A DNA stretch of 64,000 nucleotides, from assembly GCA_964612555.1 (NCBI GenBank), contig CAZTBW010000002.1, positions 124,001 to 188,000 on the forward strand. Reading direction: 5' to 3'. Below are positions 16,401 through 24,795 of this stretch, one piece after another; position 1 is the first letter of the stretch; each line of letters starts with the position of its first letter. The stretch is from DAOLCO01 sp964612555. Its GTDB lineage: Bacteria > Bdellovibrionota_C > UBA2361 > SZUA-149 > DAOLCO01. The notes under the pieces are model-generated. The model saw only the letters and a list, made by a program, of their open reading frames with translations. It searched no databases and was not told the origin of the DNA. A program made the position numbers and the translations under genes.

Positions 16401-17800
16401 AAGGAGAGTCTCCTGGAACTGCTGACAGACATATTGGAGTAGAGGAGTTTCCTGAGACGTTTATTGTGCACAGAGTCATTCGCATTGGAGAGCATATTGA
16501 AGTAAGTGGAGTGGTTAACAGGTTGGGGCGTTCTGATAAGAGTGCGACAATCGAGGTTCCTTTACAAAAGAATGAAATTCTGACATCTCCCGAATGGAAA
16601 TCCCGTGATGGAAACATTGTAATGAGTTTTACCGCAGATAGCAGTAGTTCATATTTTCAATCAAGGATTGATTTTCCGAAAGAATCACTGGTGAGAGAGT
16701 TTTTATTGTCCGTTTCTCATAGATCGGGTGTTTTTGAAAGGTGGGATATTATATGTGAAGATTATATTTTTTGTGACATTTCGGGTTTACCTTTAACAAG
16801 AGATGTGGGGGCTTCTAATGAAATAAAACAAAGTTTTCTTCCTTTTTCCGGAGAAACACTTTCTGTATCATCCAGGCTTCTGGAGAGTGCCCCCGGTGCT
16901 TTTTTGACTATAGAGGAGGTTGTTCACGGTGTTTCCTGGGGAGAGAGTCGATTAAAGGGGAGTGTTTATATCAGAGCCAAGGCAACGAGGCAGGCGCCTC
17001 TGCAAATGAGGTTGAGTAATCCGGATATAGAAATACTTTCAGTTAAGGTAGGTGATACTCAGGATGCAAGAAAGTTCAATTATGATGAAATATCAATTTT
17101 GCTTGAACCGGGAGAGCAGGCAGTTACTGTTGAATATGCAAGGGCATTTTCACCTGAAATTTTTGAAAAAGTTGAAGAAGTGTTTCTCAATTCACCAGCG
17201 GGTAATATACGAACAAATATTGGACTTCCGATAAAAAATTATAGATGGCTGGTCTATTTTGGAGGTGGAGAGTGGGGACCGGCGTCTCTTTTCTGGTCTA
17301 AATTGCTTGTAACTCTTCTTGTGTTATCAGCTCTTCGCTATGTGCAGGTTCTGAATGTTAACATTTTCCTACTTGTTGGTTTTGGAATTGGACTGTCGAT
17401 GGTTCCTACCATACTTCAGCCTTTGCCAGTACTTCTTCATGTATTATTTCAAAGCATGGAATCTGGAAAGTTTCCCGACGAAAAATTTTCTCCCTTGCTT
17501 AGAAAAACGCTGATGACTTTACTTCTGATCGCAGGTCTTTTTGTGCTCTATCTTATAATCAGGGTTGGACTTCTTGGTGAGCCGACTTCCCTGATTGCAG
17601 GAAACAGATCGAGCCAAATGTATTTAAGTTGGTACCACGATATCTCCCTTCCGGAAGATGCCAGCTACAAACTCCCTGCTCCGTGGGTGCTTTCTCTTCC
17701 AATGATGTATTGGCGTATCCTTACCCACGGCGTTGCCATTCTTATGGTTTTTATAGGATTGGGATGGGTGCAGAAGTGGGTTGGGCTTTTGAAGAAGTAG
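13487..17800 (+). CDS. Large bipartite membrane protein of unknown function
   Basis: I cannot name this 1437-residue protein. From ATG 13487 (preferred over 13397 because it begins directly with a signal peptide, MLRKYIFFGSLFFFSLSF...VEA) it has an exported beta-rich region of about 480 residues, a block of roughly six membrane helices, and then a second signal-like segment (CFLIVLSALMGAKEARAE, about residue 805) that leads into another exported beta-rich region and a final block of four to five helices. The two exported regions have the same plan: a Cys pair near the start (WNCAKTPKGTACTWIG versus SRLCKEAECSTIHDLS), an 'INGS' or 'YRDGSKYL' strand pair, and recurrent strands such as VTRTIYP and VHRVIRIGE. 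This looks like an internal duplication. A strong terminator follows. Partners and role are unknown. Confidence 0.75.
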   Translation: MLRKYIFFGSLFFFSLSFSFLFTDVEAEVHTESIPSSLAEWVPWIQDKNPEWNCAKTPKGTACTWIGKVTYSIADNETDFELEGLLLRGGDIPLPSSSKLVSSHISVYRDGSKYLRYTVSREEGKSAVVGLPKGTYKITGKLLYEKTPSEIPAPSEYGLIEIVPSEVSVKEGAGTIRYYRGKDQIYIEKKAQSEIEIEDSVRVELFRSIQDGSPLKITTRLRLQVSGNPRTISFGKVLPKNSVISRVNSTLQYSLNNSELSLQVYQGSHDVELVSLLSQPVYEIDVSDVSSELLPEEEIWVWNAYPQFRGVEISGARSLNPSQVRLPSGFRGSSTLGVARESKIVLKEIRRGEEVAPKNSLFVTRTIYPKLDKSGFIIQDEVSGTLNSATRLNMLPELEPGGAFLNHAPVPLTIDPGTNESGVEIRETQFVLSGTSAFENSFSTKTTFKATGWNSEMEQVNLNLPLPPSWKLLAVSGVSSAKGTWVSLWNSYEIFLLLILSIFVMKLFNKKLAVLFLVFSVISKGEFMNPCIFFAWLMVFYAASTALNSTAHKTLQAAIYGSVFLSLAAYCVQTLSFAKLQFIQFLHPQLQSGTRYRSLFQEIASLIEMSPLIWPTMLFFIFVGLCVLFWAMKGESWGYKVGRLVLGGFFVFIVSGVVSGVVGLSALFLGSSFDDSSESYLGAPASHAPEAMMSSSAPSEISYDDTRILSKIAGGRRQVQKPKDRELQSGLFVPEWRWKTASALIRGPVPPSYEVSMYYLPSGIERFLCALRSCLSIVLFVWSLLLIVPRDVMARLSSLAARHSVCFLIVLSALMGAKEARAEFPPEAYLKDLENRLESRLCKEAECSTIHDLSLVMDEGTYVFKISASSIGKSVVRIPGKITDFSPKEIVINGSRKSYARINEEHLEVLLENGLSSVEVRGELRFDGSITVRFPQLPLDFSYTSSSWRLDKVLQRGEVPTELKLIRESVEKGESPGTADRHIGVEEFPETFIVHRVIRIGEHIEVSGVVNRLGRSDKSATIEVPLQKNEILTSPEWKSRDGNIVMSFTADSSSSYFQSRIDFPKESLVREFLLSVSHRSGVFERWDIICEDYIFCDISGLPLTRDVGASNEIKQSFLPFSGETLSVSSRLLESAPGAFLTIEEVVHGVSWGESRLKGSVYIRAKATRQAPLQMRLSNPDIEILSVKVGDTQDARKFNYDEISILLEPGEQAVTVEYARAFSPEIFEKVEEVFLNSPAGNIRTNIGLPIKNYRWLVYFGGGEWGPASLFWSKLLVTLLVLSALRYVQVLNVNIFLLVGFGIGLSMVPTILQPLPVLLHVLFQSMESGKFPDEKFSPLLRKTLMTLLLIAGLFVLYLIIRVGLLGEPTSLIAGNRSSQMYLSWYHDISLPEDASYKLPAPWVLSLPMMYWRILTHGVAILMVFIGLGWVQKWVGLLKK

Positions 17801-17820
17801 GTTTGGGAGAGGGAAATAAG

Positions 17821-17869
17821 GTGCGTGGAAATAGTTTTATATTTCCACGCACTCTTTTTTTCTTTTTTT
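17821..17869 (+). terminator. Rho-independent terminator after the large membrane protein
   Basis: GTGCGTGGAAAT (17821-17832), an eight-base loop and ATTTCCACGCAC (17841-17852) form a perfect 12-bp stem followed by TC and two long T-runs. It ends the plus-strand transcript 20 bases after the stop codon. Confidence 0.9.
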
Positions 17870-17875
17870 ATGGTC

Positions 17876-19648
17876 TTATAGTTGACTCATTTTTTCTTTA
17901 GGTCGCTCAGTGGGAGCCTGTTTTTCGGCAGTCCAGGAGTATTCGGCGGTAGTAACATCCCCGAAATCATCGCCTCTGACAACTGTCTTACCTTTCATAG
18001 ATTTTCCGTCTTTAGAAAGTACAGCAGTTGAACTAAGCTGAAGCCCACCAATGTTTACGGAGTTAAGAGTCAGCTCAGTAACACCATCTGAATTCACCGC
18101 CCTCTTCCCTTTAAGGAAAAGAGAAGACAGAAGAGCATTTGCTGCTTCTCCTTCCGGTAGGTTCCTCTGTGTAAGACTGTAGCCTGCAACAAGGTCACCG
18201 TCATTTTCATCAGCGATGAATACAAAGATTCCACTCTCCTGAGTCCCATCCTCGATCCTCCAGTGCCAGTTTCCTACCACAGAACCTTCAGATGAAGCCT
18301 TGCCATGAGATGAAACTCCTTCCCCTTGAGTGTCAAACTCTTTAAGGAATTCAGAATCATACCGTGGCTCATCGTACATGGAAGCTGCTCCAAGATACTG
18401 CATTACCTCAGCAGGACTTGCAAGCTTCGGAGTGTACCAGTCGACAGAAGCTCCAACAATCACTGTGCCATCTTCTTTAACTCGCTCATACCCAACCTGA
18501 AGGTTGATATCTTTTGCAAGACCTCCTTCAACAGATGGATCAACATTAAAGTAAATTGCAGTGATGCCAAGTTCCGTAGCAGGTACCAGCTCACCTTCTT
18601 CACTTACCGCATTTTGGTTCTTGTCAAACCAAAGGCTTAGAGAAGAAAGCTCTTCAGCATCAATCTTGCCATTTCCGTTAGAGTCAAGTGTAGCAAGTGC
18701 CTCATATCCATGTTTCCATGGTTGTGGCTGAGGACTCACTGCACTACCAGAAAGAGCTGCGGTCTGTTTTCCTCCAAATGTCCAGTCACCAAATAACTGA
18801 GCTGGAGAAGAAACCTTACCGGTTCTTTCAGGGTCAAACACAAGAAGTGGTGTAGCTTCAGAGCCTTTCCAAAGAATCCAGCTCTTCTCACCACTAAGCT
18901 CAAGCGAGCCATAGATAGCCACACCTGTGGTATCTCCTGATTTATGATCTCCCCAGATCAGAGAAATCGGGGTTGAACGTGACCAGGTTACATTCAAGTT
19001 GTCACAGACCTTGGATGGGTCAACTGAGCTTGCGCTTACAAGGTTACAGTTCTTATCAACAAACCATGCACCGCTACCGCATGTCCTGTTGTGATCATCT
19101 GCAAAATCTTTTAAATCATGCGGTAGAGACACCCAAACCTGACAACCCGCGTTGGCAAGAGATGAGTCCTTCCCTTTAAGTAAAGAGTTAAGAAAACCAG
19201 TTGCAATGTCATCATCATAGGCTTTGGCTTTATTGTGTCTTCTGTTTATACTTTGATTCCAGATCGAATCCTGAATAGCTTTCAGACATGGAATGTTATT
19301 AAGATTTGTTGAGCCTGCATAGTACTGCTCTTTAGAGTACTTTCTCTGGTCATGCTTGCCGGTAGGATTGGTAACATGGGTGCTGATCTTACCAAACTCA
19401 CACACTGAAGGTCCTGGTGGTGGAGTCGGACTCGGACAGGGACGAGGAGGGCAGTGAGAGCAAAGCTTAGGACATGGTGTATGCGTAGGACATTCACCAC
19501 ACTCTAATCCGTGTGGTGAACGGCTCGGTGATTTTTCAGGTGAAAAAATCTGCGGTTTTCCCGAATCCGCATGTAAAATGAGAACCGGAAACAGTAGCGC
19601 AATTAATACAGAAGCTACAGGTAGTATATGGTATGCTATTTTTTTCAT
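17876..19648 (-). CDS. Secreted EF-hand protein, paralog 1
   Basis: This 590-residue exported protein has a signal peptide (HILPVASVLIALLFPVLILHA), a Cys/Pro-rich N-terminal region (ECGECPTHTPCPKLCSHC, PPRPCPSPTPPPGPS) and a long body with a canonical calcium loop, DSNGNGKIDAEE, followed by FDKNQNAVSEEGELVPATE, an arrangement seen in secreted haemolysin/RTX-type calcium-binding proteins. The catalytic role, if any, is unknown. It lies directly downstream of a near-twin; a 1436-bp core is identical in both, while the N-terminal Cys/Pro region and the last 25 or so residues differ. This copy has a short extra tail, APTERPKEKMSQL. Last gene of a likely minus-strand unit starting with the TadE-like genes. 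Confidence 0.8.
   Translation of the reverse strand: MKKIAYHILPVASVLIALLFPVLILHADSGKPQIFSPEKSPSRSPHGLECGECPTHTPCPKLCSHCPPRPCPSPTPPPGPSVCEFGKISTHVTNPTGKHDQRKYSKEQYYAGSTNLNNIPCLKAIQDSIWNQSINRRHNKAKAYDDDIATGFLNSLLKGKDSSLANAGCQVWVSLPHDLKDFADDHNRTCGSGAWFVDKNCNLVSASSVDPSKVCDNLNVTWSRSTPISLIWGDHKSGDTTGVAIYGSLELSGEKSWILWKGSEATPLLVFDPERTGKVSSPAQLFGDWTFGGKQTAALSGSAVSPQPQPWKHGYEALATLDSNGNGKIDAEELSSLSLWFDKNQNAVSEEGELVPATELGITAIYFNVDPSVEGGLAKDINLQVGYERVKEDGTVIVGASVDWYTPKLASPAEVMQYLGAASMYDEPRYDSEFLKEFDTQGEGVSSHGKASSEGSVVGNWHWRIEDGTQESGIFVFIADENDGDLVAGYSLTQRNLPEGEAANALLSSLFLKGKRAVNSDGVTELTLNSVNIGGLQLSSTAVLSKDGKSMKGKTVVRGDDFGDVTTAEYSWTAEKQAPTERPKEKMSQL
18003..19438. repeat. Identical core of tandem duplication, copy 1
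   Basis: This 1436-bp block matches 19789-21224 at a constant offset of 1786 bases with no difference that I could find, including silent positions. Homology continues beyond the left edge but with many substitutions, so the identity is bounded sharply inside coding sequence. Confidence 0.9.
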
Positions 19649-19700
19649 ATCTCGCCCAATGTTTTATTAGTTTATTACTTTAAGCACTCTCTATTTTTTG

Positions 19701-21398
19701 CTATTGTTTTTCGGCAGTCCAGTTATATTCAGCGGTAGTGATGTTTCCAAAATCATTACCCTTTACAACTGTGTGACCTTTCATGGACTTTCCGTCTTTA
19801 GAAAGTACAGCAGTTGAACTAAGCTGAAGCCCACCAATGTTTACGGAGTTAAGAGTCAGCTCAGTAACACCATCTGAATTCACCGCCCTCTTCCCTTTAA
19901 GGAAAAGAGAAGACAGAAGAGCATTTGCTGCTTCTCCTTCCGGTAGGTTCCTCTGTGTAAGACTGTAGCCTGCAACAAGGTCACCGTCATTTTCATCAGC
20001 GATGAATACAAAGATTCCACTCTCCTGAGTCCCATCCTCGATCCTCCAGTGCCAGTTTCCTACCACAGAACCTTCAGATGAAGCCTTGCCATGAGATGAA
20101 ACTCCTTCCCCTTGAGTGTCAAACTCTTTAAGGAATTCAGAATCATACCGTGGCTCATCGTACATGGAAGCTGCTCCAAGATACTGCATTACCTCAGCAG
20201 GACTTGCAAGCTTCGGAGTGTACCAGTCGACAGAAGCTCCAACAATCACTGTGCCATCTTCTTTAACTCGCTCATACCCAACCTGAAGGTTGATATCTTT
20301 TGCAAGACCTCCTTCAACAGATGGATCAACATTAAAGTAAATTGCAGTGATGCCAAGTTCCGTAGCAGGTACCAGCTCACCTTCTTCACTTACCGCATTT
20401 TGGTTCTTGTCAAACCAAAGGCTTAGAGAAGAAAGCTCTTCAGCATCAATCTTGCCATTTCCGTTAGAGTCAAGTGTAGCAAGTGCCTCATATCCATGTT
20501 TCCATGGTTGTGGCTGAGGACTCACTGCACTACCAGAAAGAGCTGCGGTCTGTTTTCCTCCAAATGTCCAGTCACCAAATAACTGAGCTGGAGAAGAAAC
20601 CTTACCGGTTCTTTCAGGGTCAAACACAAGAAGTGGTGTAGCTTCAGAGCCTTTCCAAAGAATCCAGCTCTTCTCACCACTAAGCTCAAGCGAGCCATAG
20701 ATAGCCACACCTGTGGTATCTCCTGATTTATGATCTCCCCAGATCAGAGAAATCGGGGTTGAACGTGACCAGGTTACATTCAAGTTGTCACAGACCTTGG
20801 ATGGGTCAACTGAGCTTGCGCTTACAAGGTTACAGTTCTTATCAACAAACCATGCACCGCTACCGCATGTCCTGTTGTGATCATCTGCAAAATCTTTTAA
20901 ATCATGCGGTAGAGACACCCAAACCTGACAACCCGCGTTGGCAAGAGATGAGTCCTTCCCTTTAAGTAAAGAGTTAAGAAAACCAGTTGCAATGTCATCA
21001 TCATAGGCTTTGGCTTTATTGTGTCTTCTGTTTATACTTTGATTCCAGATCGAATCCTGAATAGCTTTCAGACATGGAATGTTATTAAGATTTGTTGAGC
21101 CTGCATAGTACTGCTCTTTAGAGTACTTTCTCTGGTCATGCTTGCCGGTAGGATTGGTAACATGGGTGCTGATCTTACCAAACTCACACACTGAAGGTCC
21201 TGGTGGTGGAGTCGGACTCGGACATTGATTGCCGCCATTACCACATTGAGAACATGGCGTCCTAAGTGGGCACTGAGGGGGAGCGTCATCGCAAACCTGA
21301 CAAACGTGTGTGCCCGAATCCGCCACTGGCGAGGCATATGGATAAGACATTAGTGCCAAAAATAGAAAAAGAGAACTCAGGATTGTAATATTTCTCAT
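19701..21398 (-). CDS. Secreted EF-hand protein, paralog 2
   Basis: This 565-residue protein is the upstream twin of the preceding EF-hand protein. The ATG at 21398 begins MRNITILSSLFLFLALMSYP, a signal peptide with an AGGAAG ribosome site; the frame is open 30 codons further but without leader features. The Cys/Pro-rich head is different (VCQVCDDAPPQCPLRTPCSQC) and joins the shared body at CPSPTPPPGPSVCEFGK. The calcium loop DSNGNGKIDAEE is present. The last residues (KGHTVVKGNDFGNITTAEYNW) differ from the twin (KGKTVVRGDDFGDVTTAEYSW). It follows the VWA/TadG-like gene by about 120 bases on the same strand, so it may be part of the same surface system. Confidence 0.8.
   Translation of the reverse strand: MRNITILSSLFLFLALMSYPYASPVADSGTHVCQVCDDAPPQCPLRTPCSQCGNGGNQCPSPTPPPGPSVCEFGKISTHVTNPTGKHDQRKYSKEQYYAGSTNLNNIPCLKAIQDSIWNQSINRRHNKAKAYDDDIATGFLNSLLKGKDSSLANAGCQVWVSLPHDLKDFADDHNRTCGSGAWFVDKNCNLVSASSVDPSKVCDNLNVTWSRSTPISLIWGDHKSGDTTGVAIYGSLELSGEKSWILWKGSEATPLLVFDPERTGKVSSPAQLFGDWTFGGKQTAALSGSAVSPQPQPWKHGYEALATLDSNGNGKIDAEELSSLSLWFDKNQNAVSEEGELVPATELGITAIYFNVDPSVEGGLAKDINLQVGYERVKEDGTVIVGASVDWYTPKLASPAEVMQYLGAASMYDEPRYDSEFLKEFDTQGEGVSSHGKASSEGSVVGNWHWRIEDGTQESGIFVFIADENDGDLVAGYSLTQRNLPEGEAANALLSSLFLKGKRAVNSDGVTELTLNSVNIGGLQLSSTAVLSKDGKSMKGHTVVKGNDFGNITTAEYNWTAEKQ
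19789..21224. repeat. Identical core of tandem duplication, copy 2
   Basis: Partner of 18003-19438. The two copies are in direct orientation, so recombination between them would delete one gene, and gene conversion between them would explain the identity of the core against diverged flanks. Confidence 0.9.
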
Positions 21399-21517
21399 GG
21401 TGTGTTTCTTCCTATTGGTTGTATGTACATTATGAGTAACGCAGCGTTTGTTGTCATCACTAAAAATCATAAAATGGCACCCGTTCATTTATTTGGTATA
21501 ACATTAGACACTTCCTG

Positions 21518-23353
21518 TTATATTTGTGGTTCAATTAATCTTGCATTGATTTGACGAGCAATAAGCTCCAGAGATTTTCTTAGTTCTACTCCATGATCGT
21601 CTCCTCTTGGGTTGTAAAACGCCCCGACAGATTCTTTAACAAATAATCCATTGAAAACATTTACTTTTCTTAGAGCAAGTGGTCGGTAGCCATAATAATC
21701 GAAATCCCTTGCAAATTCTCCATCCTGCTCATTCGCAAGGTTTGAGAGGAATATTGATTTAACATTGCTTCCGTCCCTTATATCACCATACAGATCGTCT
21801 GCTGTAGCAGGAGGACCCCAGCCAATGGTGTAAATGGTTCCTTTATGTTGCCTGAGAACCTGTGCGACTTGCATCGCAGAATGATAGTAGAATTTTTTAT
21901 ACGTACCATCTGCTATTGTGTCTATAAAGTTGATTTTATAGTGAGAAGCCTGGCAGACTTCTCTACGTATGCCAGGATGATGAAGTTCGGGATTGCAGAA
22001 GATGTAAGCTGCTTGTGTATTGGAGCAGTATGTGGCTATGTCTTCTCGTACATGAGTGTTCATGTCGTACACCTCATGTCTTCTACCCTCATAGCATTGG
22101 TTAATCATGTAGTATCCAGTATTATCTTTTGGCATAAGTGGAGCTACTGTTCTGTTTACATAAGCACCCTGATACGTATGTTTATAATGATAGGCTGGGG
22201 TGAAATAACCAGGTCCCTCATACGTTACGTCAAACATTTGTCCCTGGGCGTTTGTTATTCGCTTTTTAAAGATCAGGTTGAAGTTTAATGCATCAAGTGT
22301 TTCTACCTCGCTCACAACGGTTCCTCGCATTGCAGTTGGTGCCCCGTCGGTAAGTAGGATGTACTGCATTTTTAATTTCCGTTCTATTAGTCCTGATTGT
22401 GATGCGTGGTGGAGAGAGGTAAGGAGTGCATCTGCAATGTTTGTATTGCCTCTTGGTACGTAGTATTGTCCTACTGGAAGAGTCGTCTGTGAATCAAGTT
22501 CAAATACTTTGTCAAAAGCAGCAGTGAACTCTCCGGGAACAAAGCCACGTCCTGCTTTAAATGGTACTTCTACCCAGGCACTGTTGTTAAAAAAAACAAG
22601 AGCCACATTGTCTCGTTGTTGATCCAGTGCCGAGATGAAAAATTCAAAGGCTTCTTTTATACGTTGATATTTCAGTTTGACGTTTGGTCCATACATAGTG
22701 GCTTCATTGCTACAGGTTCCTACTCCTGAATTTTCCACATTGCAGTCGCAGGGACCAATTTCAGGGCATCTTGAAGATTCAGAAAGGTCTGCCATGAAAA
22801 CGATATTTGCAGGGGTGATTCGAGATCTGGCAACAACCCTTAAGTCCTGTTTGTTATCTCCCTGAGTGCTTCCAACTCCTCTTCCGATCAGTTGTGAAAG
22901 CCGGTACATGAGAAATGTAGGGACAGATGCGGATGGACGTACCTGTACAAACAGGTCATTGGCAGGAGTGGTTTGATGAATATTTGTAATCAGTGGGTTT
23001 GCAACCCTGTTAAAGTCGTAGTTTGCAGCATCAGGGTCGGTGTCGATGTTACGCTCTTCCAGAATAAGTGAAGTAGCCAGATTTACTCTCTTTTCTACAT
23101 ATTGAATGGTGGACATTGAGTTAAAGTTGCTGTCTGTTTCTCCGGCTCGTGCTGCTACTGCCGAAAGGGCTGCGGAATCTGCTGCTGTCTGGAGATCAAG
23201 TACGGTGTGATACAGTCGGGCTGAGTCCAGAGCAAGACCGATAAGGAGAAGGATAGCTACGTATATAAAAGGAAAAATAATGACAATAACACCCGCTTCC
23301 GAGCCGGCAAAGTTTGCAGCATCTGGTTTGTTCTCAGTGTTGTGGTACATCAT
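21518..23353 (-). CDS. TadG-like protein with von Willebrand A domain
   Basis: The 611-residue protein starts with a short charged segment and one membrane helix (AGVIVIIFPFIYVAILLLIGLALDS), followed by LQTAADSAALSAVAARA, the typical TadG/pseudopilin-associated N-terminus. A VWA domain follows with a metal-ion site motif DLSES (in NIVFMADLSESS), VALVFFNNSAWVEVPF, NTNIADALLTSLHHAS, and YILLTDGAPTA. It is anchored in the inner membrane with most of the protein outside. In the Tad system TadG is a minor structural or adhesive component. Here it follows two TadE-like genes, with none of the Tad motor genes nearby. It may instead expose or tether the EF-hand proteins encoded immediately downstream (inference). 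Confidence 0.8.
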   Translation of the reverse strand: MMYHNTENKPDAANFAGSEAGVIVIIFPFIYVAILLLIGLALDSARLYHTVLDLQTAADSAALSAVAARAGETDSNFNSMSTIQYVEKRVNLATSLILEERNIDTDPDAANYDFNRVANPLITNIHQTTPANDLFVQVRPSASVPTFLMYRLSQLIGRGVGSTQGDNKQDLRVVARSRITPANIVFMADLSESSRCPEIGPCDCNVENSGVGTCSNEATMYGPNVKLKYQRIKEAFEFFISALDQQRDNVALVFFNNSAWVEVPFKAGRGFVPGEFTAAFDKVFELDSQTTLPVGQYYVPRGNTNIADALLTSLHHASQSGLIERKLKMQYILLTDGAPTAMRGTVVSEVETLDALNFNLIFKKRITNAQGQMFDVTYEGPGYFTPAYHYKHTYQGAYVNRTVAPLMPKDNTGYYMINQCYEGRRHEVYDMNTHVREDIATYCSNTQAAYIFCNPELHHPGIRREVCQASHYKINFIDTIADGTYKKFYYHSAMQVAQVLRQHKGTIYTIGWGPPATADDLYGDIRDGSNVKSIFLSNLANEQDGEFARDFDYYGYRPLALRKVNVFNGLFVKESVGAFYNPRGDDHGVELRKSLELIARQINARLIEPQI

Positions 23354-23374
23354 TCTTTAAAGTTATGACCAGTT

Positions 23375-24046
23375 TTATAAAAAAGTTGCTACATGAAGTC
23401 TTCTCAATCCAAAAAAACCGTTGTTAGAAGGATCTCCACCAAAAAAATTGAAAGAAAATATAGAGTTATAATCATAAGCGGCTTCTGCTATGGTTAGAGT
23501 TCTGTTTAGACAGAGTAGTTCACCATATTTTAATGTTTCCGGGGTGTTAAAAAGATCACCGATTCTTATAGGATTACCAGGAGCTGCCGTTGCCGAATAT
23601 TTTGCATTGAAGTCCGCTGGGGCTGCGCTTATGATTTTTTCTATTGGAAGCATTTTTAGTCTGTTAAGGTTGAGTGCGCCCGCACAAGCAAGGCGTCTAT
23701 TCTCTTTTTGCTGATCGGTGTTCTGTATCAGTTGATAGGCTTCAAAGCTCAGTTTTATATCAACTGGCTCTGTGTTAAATGCTTTTGCTGCGATTTCAGT
23801 AAGTTGGCTGAGTCTTTCATCGAGGCACTTATCGGCGGCACTTCTGTTTTTAAATGCACAGGTAAAAGAACTTACTGCAAGTTCACGCGAAAAATCTTTC
23901 AGTGCAAATTCATAAAACATAATACGACATATATTAAAACCCACAAAAAAGAGAAAGAAAGTGAGTGGTGTAATAATTGCCAATTCAAAGAGTATGCTCC
24001 CTGAATCGTTGTTGTCAATTTGTGCTGAGAGCTTGTTAGTAGTCAT
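23375..24046 (-). CDS. TadE-like pseudopilin family protein (second)
   Basis: The 223-residue protein has an N-terminal segment GSILFELAIITPLTFFLFFVG with the conserved Glu preceding a single helix, as in TadE/TadF-like minor pseudopilins, and an extracytoplasmic part with few recognisable motifs (two Cys near SFTCAFKN and DKCLDERL). It overlaps the previous TadE-like gene by 11 bases and is 21 bases upstream of the TadG/VWA gene, so the three are surely one operon. Confidence 0.7.
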   Translation of the reverse strand: MTTNKLSAQIDNNDSGSILFELAIITPLTFFLFFVGFNICRIMFYEFALKDFSRELAVSSFTCAFKNRSAADKCLDERLSQLTEIAAKAFNTEPVDIKLSFEAYQLIQNTDQQKENRRLACAGALNLNRLKMLPIEKIISAAPADFNAKYSATAAPGNPIRIGDLFNTPETLKYGELLCLNRTLTIAEAAYDYNSIFSFNFFGGDPSNNGFFGLRRLHVATFL

Positions 24047-24566
24047 CGTACTCCTGCATCCTCTGGACGGTGTTTACTTTCATTTGAACCGGGGGCAGTC
24101 CTGAGTTGGCAAAATCAACAAACTTTACATGAGCAGTCATGGAAACAAAGGTATCAGGGAGGATGTCTGGCAAGCCCGCATTGTTACCTGAAGAACCTGA
24201 ATACTGGCTTGCTCTTACTACTTTTGGTACCAGTGTAACCGTCCCGCTTCCAGTATCAACAATCTCACGGAATAATGTTAATTCTATATCGCTGAGTTTG
24301 ATATTGGTGGTATGTGCCTGTAGTTTTTGATCAAGGCGAGTAACCATTTCTCTCATGACGGGGTTTGCAGTCGAACCGCCATTTATCATGATGGGTGTGA
24401 TTTCCACTGCTATCTCTCTAAGAGTTACAACCATTGAATAATATGCACCAAAACTGTTAAACAGCCCTATGGTGAAGCTGCTTATTGAAAACACTACAAA
24501 CAGAAAAAAAGGAAATGCGAGTGAAAACTCTACAAAAGTTACCCCTGACTGGTTCTTGTGCTTCAT
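24036..24566 (-). CDS. TadE-like pseudopilin family protein (first)
   Basis: The 176-residue form begins MKHKNQSGVTFVEFSLAFPFFLFVVF. The GVTFVEFSLAFP pattern with Glu ahead of a hydrophobic helix is the classic TadE signature, where a prepilin peptidase such as TadV/CpaA may cleave. The ATG at 24566 is preferred to one 45 bases upstream because it places the signature at the usual distance. It is the first gene of the tadE-tadE-tadG-like run; the upstream interval (24567-24795) is AT-rich and probably carries its promoter, though I could not settle on specific boxes. Confidence 0.75.
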   Translation of the reverse strand: MKHKNQSGVTFVEFSLAFPFFLFVVFSISSFTIGLFNSFGAYYSMVVTLREIAVEITPIMINGGSTANPVMREMVTRLDQKLQAHTTNIKLSDIELTLFREIVDTGSGTVTLVPKVVRASQYSGSSGNNAGLPDILPDTFVSMTAHVKFVDFANSGLPPVQMKVNTVQRMQEYDDY

Positions 24567-24795
24567 TATTGTATGTCTGCTTCCGGTTTTACTTTGTAGC
24601 TGGAGCACCATTTTCTGCTGCTCGGAAGTATAGTCGGGCGGCAGAAAAAATTTCTTTACAACATATTATATAACCCACTGTATTTACTCTAATATACTCT
24701 AAAAGGTAGATTCCCTGAGGTTATTTTCTCCTAATAAAATCACCAAAACGTATAATAGTTATGCCTGTTTAAGATAGTAATGTGACGAAGGGGGA

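Noticed and set aside
18326..20965. Plus-strand frames repeated in both EF-hand genes
   Set aside because: They are antisense shadows that recur only because the gene cores are identical.
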